Shown here in pieces: positions 9,347 through 19,966 of a stretch of DNA of 64,000 nt. The notes under the pieces were generated by a model. That model was not told where the DNA came from and did not search any database. It was given only the letters and a program-made list of their open reading frames with translations. The stretch spans positions 2,730,277 through 2,794,276 of the forward strand of contig JASKMD010000021.1 in NCBI GenBank assembly GCA_030144725.1, written 5' to 3'. This DNA is from Haematococcus lacustris. Taxonomy: Eukaryota > Chlorophyta > Chlorophyceae > Chlamydomonadales > Haematococcaceae. The position numbers and the translations under genes were made by a program. How positions within the stretch are numbered: the stretch's first letter is position 1; each line of letters starts with the position of its first letter.

Positions 9347-10255
9347 ATGGACGCCGAGGCAGCGGCCCCCACCGCCCCTTGCCGCACAGAGGTCACGGGG
9401 CCTGGCGCAGTTGCCCATCTCCCAGTCCAGGTGCTTGGTCCCTCCACCGAGCTTGGCACCCGGCTCGGCACGGTGCGGGTTGGGTCTGGTGAGCTGCAGG
9501 GTAGTCAGCCTCCCCGCTGGCTTGACACCGCCGCGAGGGCACCTCCGCGCCCCTACCCGGATGACAGGAGGGCTAGGCGGGAGGAGCGGCAGCGGGTGGC
9601 TCAGTGTAGGTCGAGGCGAGGCAACACGCAGCCAGCTACCCAGCCAGCCAGAGGGGGGCCTAGCCGGCGCCGGTATGGCATTCCCTCTTCCGGCTCCAGC
9701 TCTGAGGAGTGGGAGGCACGGCGTGCAGGTCACCAGCAAGCCGGCAGGCAGCGTGTTGCGCAGCTTGGCCATGGGTCCCCACCCGTGCGCCGCTACGGGT
9801 TGCTCAGCCCCTCTGCTAGCCTGGCCAGCTCGCTGGGGGCCTCTTGTGACAGCCCTGTAGTTGAGTCAGCAGGGCCCCGGGAGGGGAGGTTGAGAGTGCC
9901 TAAGCGGCAGCAGCCCGAGCAGGCATCTCAGCTTGGGGAGGAGGTCGAGCAGCTCGGTCCTCTGCCCCTGCGGCCCCCGCTGGCCATCTATTCACGCGAG
10001 CCTCGGGTCCTCCTGCGCCGCCCGGGGGCCAAGTTGGCGTGCATTGAGGCCACCCCGCCCCCCCTCCCGGCCCTCCTCCTTTGCCAGGTCCGCCTCCCCT
10101 TCCCAGCCCACCCACCCTCCTCCACACACGCGCAGCCCACGCGGGGGCAAGCCAGGACTAGCCATGCAGCGCCCAGGTGTGGCCGCCAGGTTCTTGGCAG
10201 TCACCCTCGACGTGCAGGGCCTTGCCCAGCCGCACAAACTGCAGGCCCTGCTTGA
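9347..10255 (+). CDS. LINE ORF1, copy 2
   Basis: A 302-residue frame from ATG 9347. Composition is rich in Arg, Pro, Ser and Gln, with basic stretches (DDRRARREERQRVAQ) and an acidic patch (SGSSSEEWEARRAG). No RRM, zinc knuckle or coiled coil is obvious. It overlaps the ORF2 ATG at 10164 by about 90 bases in another frame, a bicistronic layout common in LINEs. LINE ORF1 proteins generally bind the element RNA; that role is inferred here only from position and basic character. Confidence 0.5.
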   Translation: MDAEAAAPTAPCRTEVTGPGAVAHLPVQVLGPSTELGTRLGTVRVGSGELQGSQPPRWLDTAARAPPRPYPDDRRARREERQRVAQCRSRRGNTQPATQPARGGPSRRRYGIPSSGSSSEEWEARRAGHQQAGRQRVAQLGHGSPPVRRYGLLSPSASLASSLGASCDSPVVESAGPREGRLRVPKRQQPEQASQLGEEVEQLGPLPLRPPLAIYSREPRVLLRRPGAKLACIEATPPPLPALLLCQVRLPFPAHPPSSTHAQPTRGQARTSHAAPRCGRQVLGSHPRRAGPCPAAQTAGPA

Positions 10256-11783
10256 CTGGGCCGCTGACAGCCCGGCGCAAGTGGTGTTCCTCCAAGAGTG
10301 CCATAGGGCGGAGAGCGTGTGGCAGTGGGCAGAAGCCCACTCGGGAGCCAAGCCCGCCTGGCGGGGGCAGTGGTTTTACACCCCTGGCACCGGCAGCTCC
10401 CAAGGCTGTCTGGTTTTGGTCAAGCCCTCCACCATCCTCCAGGGGTGCACCCAGGTGCAGCTGCAGGCAGAGGGGGCCCAGGGGCGGGTGCTGCGGGTAG
10501 ACGGGGAGCTCGCAGGCAGGCCGGTGTCCCTAGTGTGCGTGTACGCCCCGGCGTTGCAGGCAGAGCGGCCAGCGTTCTACGCAGAGTGCCTCCCCGCTTG
10601 CCTGCCGCCAGCCGCCGACCGCCGCCTCCTCCTCATGGGGGGCGACTTCAACTGCATCCTAGCCCCCGTGGACAGAGTGGGCATCCCGCAGGGCTCGCAG
10701 CATGGGGAGGCCTGGGTGGGCAGCCGGGGCCAGGGGGCGGAGCAGCTGCGGCAGCTGGTCGGTGAGCGGGGGTTGGTGGACCCGTGGCGCCATCTGCACC
10801 CCTCCAAGAGAGACCTCACCCACTGCAGCGAGCATTGGCAGACGGGTGCGCGCCTCGACCGGTGGTACATCTCGGAGGAGTTGGTGCAGTGGCAGATGGA
10901 CAACGCCATCCAGGGGGTGCTGCCAGTGCCCACCGACCACCGGCCCGTGTCAGTGGCAGTGTGCCCCCCCGACCTGCCTCTCACCGTCCCCGCTCCCTGG
11001 CAGCTGCACCCCGCCCACCTTGACAACCCTGACCTGCTGGACTGCCTCAAGGACTTCCTCCAGGCAGAGGCACATCACCACGAGGCTGCGAGTCAGCTGG
11101 GGCTGCCTAGGGATGGGCACAGGGCCAGGTGGGCCCGCATCAAGCAGGGCATGGCCATGCGGGCCCAGCTCTTCCTGCGGGCCCAGCGCCGCGCGCTGCG
11201 TGACCTGCAGCAGCGCAGGGAGAAGGCGGCTGCAGTGGCCAGGGCTCACCTCGTGCGGCAGCTGGTGCGGGTGGAGCGAGAGGGGGAGGCTGAGGTGCAG
11301 GAGGCCCCGGGGCTAGATGGGCTGCCCATGGAGGTCTATGACCGGCTGTGGGTGGAGCTGGGGCGGCCGCTGCGGGCCATGTTGCGAGAGGCCCTGGCAG
11401 ACACCGCTGACCCTGCCCCGCTGGCTGAGTTCCTGACCGGCATCATCGCCCTCGGCCACCTCACCGACAGCTTCCCCCTTGCGTCGGGGCTGCTGCAGGG
11501 CAGCGGGGCCTCCCCGCTCTATTGGTGCATCGTGCTCCAGCCGCTGGTCAGCTACCTCAGCTCGCCCCAGCTGGCAGGCCGCATCAGCCACCCCACCATC
11601 CCCTCCAGCCCTCTGGCCATGCACAGGGCCTCCCTGACCCCCGCGCTCCCCTCCAAGGAGTATGCGGACAACCTCACCATCGTGGTGCTCGATCGGGTCA
11701 GAGACGGGAACTGTCAATCGCTTTGTGGCAGCCTCGGACCTGCCTTAGGAACACAGCCCCAACAGCAGCCGCCTCTACCTTAG
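10164..11783 (+). pseudogene. LINE ORF2, copy 2: endonuclease plus RT-deleted remnant
   Basis: Same 539-residue architecture as copy 1: an intact-looking APE endonuclease (FLQECHR, GGDFNCIL, DRWYIS, TDHRPV) followed by two in-frame deletions that remove the RT fingers and palm. It retains the motif-C position as YADN. Deletion junctions are identical to copies 1 and 3, showing common descent. The endonuclease could fold, but self-mobilisation is not possible without RT. Confidence 0.8.
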
Positions 11784-12019
11784 CAAGGCCATCTGCGTGA
11801 TGCCCCGGGGGAGCGAGGGGTGGGGCTTCCCGACCTGGGGGTCACCAGCACGGCCATGCTGGCGAAGATGCTGGCCCAGCTCTGGTCGCCCCGGGTTCGT
11901 CCCTGGCAGCCTTCGACCCACAGCCTGCTGGTAGACACCTCCACGGCCTCAGCACGTGGGTCATCACCGACCCCACCGCCCCCCCCTCGCGAGGCATCAG
12001 CCCGCGGCTGCAAGCTCAC

Positions 12020-13321
12020 GTGGCGGCCCTGGCTGAGCTCAAGCTGTTCCGTGCGGTGCCCCCCGCTAGCCAGTCCTTCTTCTCGGTGCTGGCGGAGCCG
12101 CTGTGGTACAACGCGCAAGTCCGCATGAACCCAGCAGCTAGGGAGGCAGCAGCTGAGCAGGGTTGGACCCACGTCCGCCACGTGAGGGAGGCCCTCCACA
12201 GCCCCCAGCTGGAGGGGGAGGCCCGTTGGGTTGCGGACCTGGTCAGGGCTTGCCTCCCCGAGCCCTGGCAGGGCATGGTGGACCGCCTGCAGCCTCCACA
12301 GCCGGAGTGGGAGTGCCTGAGGGTTGGGCCAGGGGTGGGGTTTGTGATGCGGCGCACCCCCCTGCTCCAGCCCTCCCACTGGGTGGGCCCCAACGGCCGC
12401 CTCTACCCCCTAGACCCCACAGGGCAGGGGCCCCTAGGGGCTTTCTGGGCGGAGGGAGGGGCGGCCTTGGAGCCAGCTGCGGTGGCCCGGCTCAACAAGC
12501 CCAGCTACAGGCTGACTCCGGAGGAGCGAGCCACCCACCTCCGCCCTCTACCCGCCCAGCGTCATGAGGCGCAGGAGCAGGCTCAAGGGCCGGAGCAAGG
12601 AGGAGCCAGGGCGGTTGGCAGGGGCGGGGGGCGGGCAAGGGGGCGGGGCAGGGGCAGGGGGCGAGGGCGTGGAGGAGGTGGAGGGCGTAGGGGAGCAGGG
12701 TGAGGGGCGGGAGGGCAGGCTGCCGACCCAGCTGAGGAGGAGCCTGGCACCTGGCCTAAGGAGGAGTGGCTCTTGGGCCCCTGGGCTCACCTGCAGCTGG
12801 ACCCTCAGGTGTGGGGCATGGGCACCACCACCCTGCTGGACTTCTCTGTCAAGCATGCCAGGGTGCGCCTCCACCAGCTCCAGCGCGTCAGTGCCGACCC
12901 CCTCTACCCACCAGGTGGGGGCCTGTGGCCAGCGCTGTGGGGTGTGCGCCCCCGGGCAGCGGGCGAACCGGAGGTGGCAGCGGTGGCTGATGGAGCCCTG
13001 AGGGAGCTGGAGCTCAAGTGGGAGGCCAGCGCGCAGCAGGTGGCAGGCCAGGGGGCAGCGGGGGAGCGGGAGCAGCAGGGCAGGGATGTGGAGGAGCGGC
13101 TCCCCTGGTTCAAGGGCAAGGACCCGGAGCTGGACGCTGCCCACTTCGACCAGCTGTGGCCCGAAGCGTTGGGGGCCTGCTTTGCCAAGCAGCCTAGGAG
13201 GGAGCGGAGGGGAGGGCAGGAGGGGGCAGAGGGGAGGGTTGGGGCAGGAGGAGTGGAGGAGGAGAGGGCAGCAGGGAGGCCTAGGCATGAGAGGGCAGGG
13301 CGAAGGGGGGGGGAGAGCTAG
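12020..13321 (+). pseudogene. LINE ORF2 C-terminal remnant, copy 2
   Basis: Same structure as in copy 1: an LWYNAQV segment, a Gly/Arg-rich tract, an in-frame TGA at 12701-12703, then a second open block containing LPWFKGKDPELD. It is separated from the endonuclease frame by a frameshift. Confidence 0.6.
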
Positions 13322-13634
13322 TGGTTCGCCTCTCCTTGCAGTTGCCCGTTCCCTTCCCCCTCGAGCCAGCCTGAGCTGCAGGGTTGCTGGTGGGGGCTTA
13401 GTGCGTTCCGTGGGTGGGGTGGGCTAGGCTTCGGGGGGTTGTCTGGGTGTCAGGGGACCGGGGGGTTAGGTGGTCTTGGTTTGAGCGTTGGGGGTAGAGT
13501 TCTAGGTTTCAGTTTGAGGGGCGGGGCTTGGGCTCGTGTGGGTAGTTTTGTGGGGAGGGTCTGGGGAGGTGTGTAGAGCTAGGGCGGAGGGCGTTGGTGT
13601 GAGGGAGTGTCTTGACGTTGTCCTAGGGAGGGGG

Positions 13635-13696
13635 TTGCTTGGGTTGTGTGGACCTTTGCTTGGGTTGTGTGGACCTTTGCTTGGGGTGTGTGGACC
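13635..13696 (+). repeat. 21-bp tandem repeats at the 3' end of LINE copy 2
   Basis: Two full units plus one variant unit of the same 21-bp motif found at the ends of copies 1 and 3; one unit fewer than either neighbour. Confidence 0.85.
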
Positions 13697-14028
13697 GCTG
13701 TGTTTGGGTGGGGTGCTTGGGGATCGTGTATGGGAGTACTTTGTTTGTTTGTGTAGTCTTCTCTTTTCTTCTTTTCTTTAGTCTCACTCTCTCTCTTGTA
13801 ATGCTCCTCCCCCCCCCAAAACAGGGGCTAGCGGGTGGGCTGGGGGAAGGTGGCGGGCTAGGAGAGCAGCAGGGCGGGCGGGAGCAAGGTGGGGAGCAGG
13901 AACCGGAGGTGGTCATCCCAGCTGTCCGAGCGGGGGTGCCAGTGCGCCACCTGGGGGTCGGCAACAGCACCGGCAGCAGCAGCACCAACAGCAGCAGTAG
14001 CAGCAGCAGCAGCAGCAACAGTAGCGGG

Positions 14029-14144
14029 TTGGGGCTGGGGTTGGGGCTGGGGCTGAGGCTGGGGCTGGGGCTGGGGCTGGGGCTGGGGCTGGGGCTGGGG
14101 CTGGGGCTGGGGCTGGGGCTGGGGCTGGGGCTGGGGCTGGGGCT
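14029..14144 (+). repeat. GGGGCT hexanucleotide array, LINE copy 3
   Basis: About 19 hexanucleotide units at the same place as in the other copies, intermediate in length. Confidence 0.9.
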
Positions 14145-14626
14145 TCTCCGATGGTTTTGGATCGCCCTCGCCTTACCCGACCCTTGCTCTCTAGCCTTTT
14201 CCCAACGCCCACCACCTTCCAGCCCAGCGCCCAGGGCGCTTTTGTGTCCCGAGCGCATGCGCCTTGCTCTGTCCCGCCCCGCGGCGTGCCTCTCCCCCAC
14301 ATCCCTCCTCCCCCCCAGCAGCTCTCTGCTCCCCTAAACCCCCCTTGGACCGCCCCTCACCCCCTTGTTTATCCTCCCGCTGTCCATCCCGTGCCTCTTG
14401 AGGGGTCTATTGCCACTAACTCCTTTGCCGGTATTCCCCCATCAGCCTCTCCGCGCTCCCTTGGGCACTTGGGGTTGCTGGGTAAGGCCCTCTCTAAGGG
14501 CGCGGTGCTGGCCTCCAAGGGCAAGCTCGCTGCCCGTATGCTGAGAGATGCCACAGCTAGGGGCCTAACCGCAGCCGGGCAGTGGGTGGTGGGGAACCTT
14601 CCGCCAGCTCTCCCTCCCTTGACCCC

Positions 14627-15535
14627 ATGGACGCCGAGGCAGCGGCCCCCACCGCCCCTTGCCGCACAGAGGTCACGGGGCCTGGCGCAGTTGCCCATCT
14701 CCCAGTCCAGGTGCTTGGTCCCTCCACCGAGCTTGGCACCCGGCTCGGCACGGTGCGGGTTGGGTCTGGTGAGCTGCAGGGTAGTCAGCCTCCCCGCTGG
14801 CTTGACACCGCCGCGAGGGCACCTCCGCGCCCCTACCCGGATGACAGGAGGGCTAGGCGGGAGGAGCGGCAGCGGGTGGCTCAGTGTAGGTCGAGGCGAG
14901 GCAACACGCAGCCAGCTACCCAGCCAGCCAGAGGGGGGCCTAGCCGGCGCCGGTATGGCATTCCCTCTTCCGGCTCCAGCTCTGAGGAGTGGGAGGCACG
15001 GCGTGCAGGTCACCAGCAAGCCGGCAGGCAGCGTGTTGCGCAGCTTGGCCATGGGTCCCCACCCGTGCGCCGCTACGGGTTGCTCAGCCCCTCTGCTAGC
15101 CTGGCCAGCTCGCTGGGGGCCTCTTGTGACAGCCCTGTAGTTGAGTCAGCAGGGCCCCGGGAGGGGAGGTTGAGAGTGCCTAAGCGGCAGCAGCCCGAGC
15201 AGGCATCTCAGCTTGGGGAGGAGGTCGAGCAGCTCGGTCCTCTGCCCCTGCGGCCCCCGCTGGCCATCTATTCACGCGAGCCTCGGGTCCTCCTGCGCCG
15301 CCCGGGGGCCAAGTTGGCGTGCATTGAGGCCACCCCGCCCCCCCTCCCGGCCCTCCTCCTTTGCCAGGTCCGCCTCCCCTTCCCAGCCCACCCACCCTCC
15401 TCCACACACGCGCAGCCCACGCGGGGGCAAGCCAGGACTAGCCATGCAGCGCCCAGGTGTGGCCGCCAGGTTCTTGGCAGTCACCCTCGACGTGCAGGGC
15501 CTTGCCCAGCCGCACAAACTGCAGGCCCTGCTTGA
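14627..15535 (+). CDS. LINE ORF1, copy 3
   Basis: A 302-residue frame with essentially the same sequence as ORF1 of copy 2. It overlaps the ORF2 ATG at 15444. No known domain is visible; the assignment rests on position and basic composition. Confidence 0.5.
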   Translation: MDAEAAAPTAPCRTEVTGPGAVAHLPVQVLGPSTELGTRLGTVRVGSGELQGSQPPRWLDTAARAPPRPYPDDRRARREERQRVAQCRSRRGNTQPATQPARGGPSRRRYGIPSSGSSSEEWEARRAGHQQAGRQRVAQLGHGSPPVRRYGLLSPSASLASSLGASCDSPVVESAGPREGRLRVPKRQQPEQASQLGEEVEQLGPLPLRPPLAIYSREPRVLLRRPGAKLACIEATPPPLPALLLCQVRLPFPAHPPSSTHAQPTRGQARTSHAAPRCGRQVLGSHPRRAGPCPAAQTAGPA

Positions 15536-17063
15536 CTGGGCCGCTGACAGCCCGGCGCAAGTGGTGTTCCTCCAAGAGTGCCATAGGGCGGAGAGCGTGT
15601 GGCAGTGGGCAGAAGCCCACTCGGGAGCCAAGCCCGCCTGGCGGGGGCAGTGGTTTTACACCCCTGGCACCGGCAGCTCCCAAGGCTGTCTGGTTTTGGT
15701 CACGCCCTCCACCATCCTCCAGGGGTGCACCCAGGTGCAGCTGCAGGCAGAGGGGGCCCAGGGGCGGGTGCTGCGGGTAGACGGGGAGCTCGCAGGCAGG
15801 CCGGTGTCCCTAGTGTGCGTGTACGCCCCGGCGTTGCAGGCAGAGCGGCCAGCGTTCTACGCAGAGTGCCTCCCCGCTTGCCTGCCGCCAGCCGCCGACC
15901 GCCGCCTCCTCCTCATGGGGGGCGACTTCAACTGCATCCTAGCCCCCGTGGACAGAGTGGGCATCCCGCAGGGCTCGCAGCATGGGGAGGCCTGGGTGGG
16001 CAGCCGGGGCCAGGGGGCGGAGCAGCTGCGGCAGCTGGTCGGTGAGCGGGGGTTGGTGGACCCGTGGCGCCATCTGCACCCCTCCAAGAGAGACCTCACC
16101 CACTGCAGCGAGCATTGGCAGACGGGTGCGCGCCTCGACCGGTGGTACATCTCGGAGGAGTTGGTGCAGTGGCAGATGGACAACGCCATCCAGGGGGTGC
16201 TGCCAGTGCCCACCGACCACCGGCCCGTGTCAGTGGCAGTGTGCCCCCCCGACCTGCCTCTCACCGTCCCCGCTCCCTGGCAGCTGCACCCCGCCCACCT
16301 TGACAACCCTGACCTGCTGGACTGCCTCAAGGACTTCCTCCAGGCAGAGGCACATCACCACGAGGCTGCGAGTCAGCTGGGGCTGCCTAGGGATGGGCAC
16401 AGGGCCAGGTGGGCCCGCATCAAGCAGGGCATGGCCATGCGGGCCCAGCTCTTCCTGCGGGCCCAGCGCCGCGCGCTGCGTGACCTGCAGCAGCGCAGGG
16501 AGAAGGCGGCTGCAGTGGCCAGGGCTCACCTCGTGCGGCAGCTGGTGCGGGTGGAGCGAGAGGGGGAGGCTGAGGTGCAGGAGGCCCCGGGGCTAGATGG
16601 GCTGCCCATGGAGGTCTATGACCGGCTGTGGGTGGAGCTGGGGCGGCCGCTGCGGGCCATGTTGCGAGAGGCCCCGGCAGACACCGCTGACCCTGCCCCG
16701 CTGGCTGAGTTCCTGACCGGCATCATCGCCCTCGGCCACCTCACCGACAGCTTCCCCCTTGCGTCGGGGCTGCTGCAGGGCAGCGGGGCCTCCCCGCTCT
16801 ATTGGTGCATCGTGCTCCAGCCGCTGGTCAGCTACCTCAGCTCGCCCCAGCTGGCAGGCCGCATCAGCCACCCCACCATCCCCTCCAGCCCTCTGGCCAT
16901 GCACAGGGCCTCCCTGACCCCCGCGCTCCCCTCCAAGGAGTATGCGGACAACCTCACCATCGTGGTGCTCGATCGGGTCAGAGACGGGAACTGTCAATCG
17001 CTTTGTGGCAGCCTCGGACCTGCCTTAGGAACACAGCCCCAACAGCAGCCGCCTCTACCCTAG
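15444..17063 (+). pseudogene. LINE ORF2, copy 3: endonuclease plus RT-deleted remnant
   Basis: A 539-residue frame with complete APE endonuclease motifs and the same two RT deletions. A Lys-to-Thr change follows the LVLV segment of the endonuclease, and Leu becomes Pro in REAPADTA. The RT is nonfunctional by deletion. Confidence 0.8.
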
Positions 17064-17299
17064 CAAGGCCATCTGCGTGATGCCCCGGGGGAGCGAGGGG
17101 TGGGGCTTCCCGACCTGGGGGTCACCAGCACGGCCATGCTGGCGAAGATGCTGGCCCAGCTCTGGTCGCCCCGGGTTCGTCCCTGGCAGCCTTCGACCCA
17201 CAGCCTGCTGGTAGACACCTCCACGGCCTCAGCACGTGGGTCATCACCGACCCCACCGCCCCCCCCTCGCGAGGCATCAGCCCGCGGCTGCAAGCTCAC

Positions 17300-18592
17300 G
17301 TGGCGGCCCTGGCTGAGCTCAAGCTGTTCCGTGCGGTGCCCCCCGCTAGCCAGTCCTTCTTCTCGGTGCTGGCGGAGCCGCTGTGGTACAACGCGCAAGT
17401 CCGCATGAACCCAGCAGCTAGGGAGGCAGCAGCTGAGCAGGGTTGGACCCACGTCCGCCACGTGAGGGAGGCCCTCCACAGCCCCCAGCTGGAGGGGGAG
17501 GCCCGTTGGGTTGCGGACCTGGTCAGGGCTTGCCTCCCCGAGCCCTGGCAGGGCATGGTGGACCGCCTGCAGCCTCCACAGCCGGAGTGGGAGTGCCTGA
17601 GGGTTGGGCCAGGGGTGGGGTTTGTGATGCGGCGCACCCCCCTGCTCCAGCCCTCCCACTGGGTGGGCCCCAACGGCCGCCTCTACCCCCTAGACCCCAC
17701 AGGGCAGGGGCCCCTAGGGGCTTTCTGGGCGGAGGGAGGGGCGGCCTTGGAGCCAGCTGCGGTGGCCCGGCCCAGCTACAGGCTGACTCCGGAGGAGCGA
17801 GCCACCCACCTCCGCCCTCTACCCGCCCAGCGTCATGAGGCGCAGGAGCAGGCTCAAGGGCCGGAGCAAGGAGGAGCCAGGGCGGTTGGCAGGGGCGGGG
17901 GGCGGGCAAGGGGGCGGGGCAGGGGCAGGGGGCGAGGGCGTAGAGGAGGTGGAGGGCGTAGGGGAGCAGGGTGAGGGGCGGGAGGGCAGGCTGCCGACCC
18001 AGCTGAGGAGGAGCCTGGCACCTGGCCTAAGGAGGAGTGGCTCTTGGGCCCCTGGGCTCACCTGCAGCTGGACCCTCAGGTGTGGGGCATGGGCACCACC
18101 ACCCTGCTGGACTTCTCTGTCAAGCATGCCAGGGTGCGCCTCCACCAGCTCCAGCGCGTCAGTGCCGACCCCCTCTACCCACCAGGTGGGGGCCTGTGGC
18201 CAGCGCTGTGGGGTGTGCGCCCCCGGGCAGCGGGCGAACCGGAGGTGGCAGCGGTGGCTGATGGAGCCCTGAGGGAGCTGGAGCTCAAGTGGGAGGCCAG
18301 CGCGCAGCAGGTGGCAGGCCAGGGGGCAGCGGGGGAGCGGGAGCAGCAGGGCAGGGATGTGGAGGAGCGGCTCCCCTGGTTCAAGGGCAAGGACCCGGAG
18401 CTGGACGCTGCCCACTTCGACCAGCTGTGGCCCGAAGCGTTGGGGGCCTGCTTTGCCAAGCAGCCTAGGAGGGAGCGGAGGGAAGGGCAGGAGGGGGCAG
18501 AGGGGAGGGTTGGGGCAGGAGGAGTGGAGGAGGAGAGGGCAGCAGGGAGGCCTAGGCATGAGAGGGCAGGGCGAAGGGGGGGGGAGAGCTAG
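17300..18592 (+). pseudogene. LINE ORF2 C-terminal remnant, copy 3
   Basis: Equivalent to the downstream blocks of copies 1 and 2, with the shared in-frame TGA at 17972-17974 and a 9-base deletion before SYRLTPEERATHL. Confidence 0.6.
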
Positions 18593-18905
18593 TGGTTCGC
18601 CTCTCCTTGCAGTTGCCCGTCCCCTTCCCCCTCGAGCCAGCCTGAGCTGCAGGGTTGCTGGTGGGGGCTTAGTGCGTTCCGTGGGTGGGGTGGGCTAGGC
18701 TTCGGGGGGTTGTCTGGGTGTCAGGGGACCGGGGGGTTAGGTGGTCTTGGTTTGAGCGTTGGGGGTAGAGTTCTAGGTTTCAGTTTGAGGGGCGGGGCTT
18801 GGGCTCGTGTGGGTAGTTTTGTGGGGAGGGTCTGGGGAGGTGTGTAGAGCTAGGGCGGAGGGCGTTGGTGTGAGGGAGTGTCTTGACGTTGTCCTAGGGA
18901 GGGGG

Positions 18906-18988
18906 TTGCTTGGGTTGTGTGGACCTTTGCTTGGGTTGTGTGGACCTTTGCTTGGGTTGTGTGGACCTTTGCTTGGGGTGTGTGGACC
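18906..18988 (+). repeat. 21-bp tandem repeats at the 3' end of LINE copy 3
   Basis: Three full units plus one variant unit, matching copy 1. Confidence 0.85.
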
Positions 18989-19320
18989 GCTGTGTTTGGG
19001 TGGGGTGCTTGGGGATCGTGTATGGGAGTACTTTGTTTGTTTGTGTAGTCTTCTCTTTTCTTCTTTTCTTTAGTCTCACTCTCTCTCTTGTAATGCTCCT
19101 CCCCCCCCCAAAACAGGGGCTAGCGGGTGGGCTGGGGGAAGGTGGCGGGCTAGGAGAGCAGCAGGGCGGGCGGGAGCAAGGTGGGGAGCAGGAACCGGAG
19201 GTGGTCATCCCAGCTGTCCGAGCGGGGGTGCCAGTGCGCCACCTGGGGGTCGGCAACAGCACCGGCAGCAGCAGCACCAACAGCAGCAGTAGCAGCAGCA
19301 GCAGCAGCAACAGTAGCGGG

Positions 19321-19484
19321 TTGGGGCTGGGGTTGGGGCTGGGGCTGAGGCTGGGGCTGGGGCTGGGGCTGGGGCTGGGGCTGGGGCTGGGGCTGGGGCT
19401 GGGGCTGGGGCTGGGGCTGGGGCTGGGGCTGGGGCTGGGGCTGGGGCTGGGGCTGGGGCTGGGGCTGGGGCTGGGGCTGGGGCT
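19321..19484 (+). repeat. GGGGCT hexanucleotide array, LINE copy 4
   Basis: About 27 GGGGCT units with the same GAGGCT variant near the start as in copies 2 and 3. Confidence 0.9.
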
Positions 19485-19966
19485 TCTCCGATGGTTTTGG
19501 ATCGCCCTCGCCTTACCCGACCCTTGCTCTCTAGCCTTTTCCCAACGCCCACCACCTTCCAGCCCAGCGCCCAGGGCGCTTTTGTGTCCCGAGCGCATGC
19601 GCCTTGCTCTGTCCCGCCCCGCGGCGTGCATCTCCCCCACATCCCTCCTTCCCCCCAGCAGCTCTCTGCCCCCCAAAACCCCCCTTGGACCGCCCCTCAC
19701 CCCCTTGTTTATCCTCCCGCTGTCCATCCCGTGCCTCTTGAGGGGTCTGTTGCCACTAACTCCTTTGCCGGTATTCCCCCATCAGCCTCTCCGCGCTCCC
19801 TTGGGCACTTGGGGTTGCTGGGTAAGGCCCTCTCTAAGGGCGCGGTGCTGGCCTCCAAGGGCAAGCTCGCTGCCCGTATGCTGAGAGATGCCACAGCTAG
19901 GGGCCTAACCGCAGCCGGGCAGTGGGTGGTGGGGAACCTTCCGCCAGCTCTCCCTCCCTTGACCCC

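Larger units (their letters stand above)
8377..13728 (+). mobile_element. Non-LTR retrotransposon (LINE), tandem copy 2
   Basis: Complete 5.35-kb unit joined head-to-tail to copies 1 and 3. It has an intact ORF1 frame, ORF2 with the same two RT deletions as copies 1 and 3, and the longest GGGGCT array. Sequence identity to copy 3 is very high by eye, with scattered single-base changes. Confidence 0.85.
13729..19020 (+). mobile_element. Non-LTR retrotransposon (LINE), tandem copy 3
   Basis: Complete 5.29-kb unit with the same deleted ORF2 as copies 1 and 2. Private differences include a 9-base in-frame loss near 17770 (Leu-Asn-Lys missing) and a Leu-to-Pro change in the RT remnant. It joins directly to copy 4 at 19020/19021. 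Confidence 0.85.
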
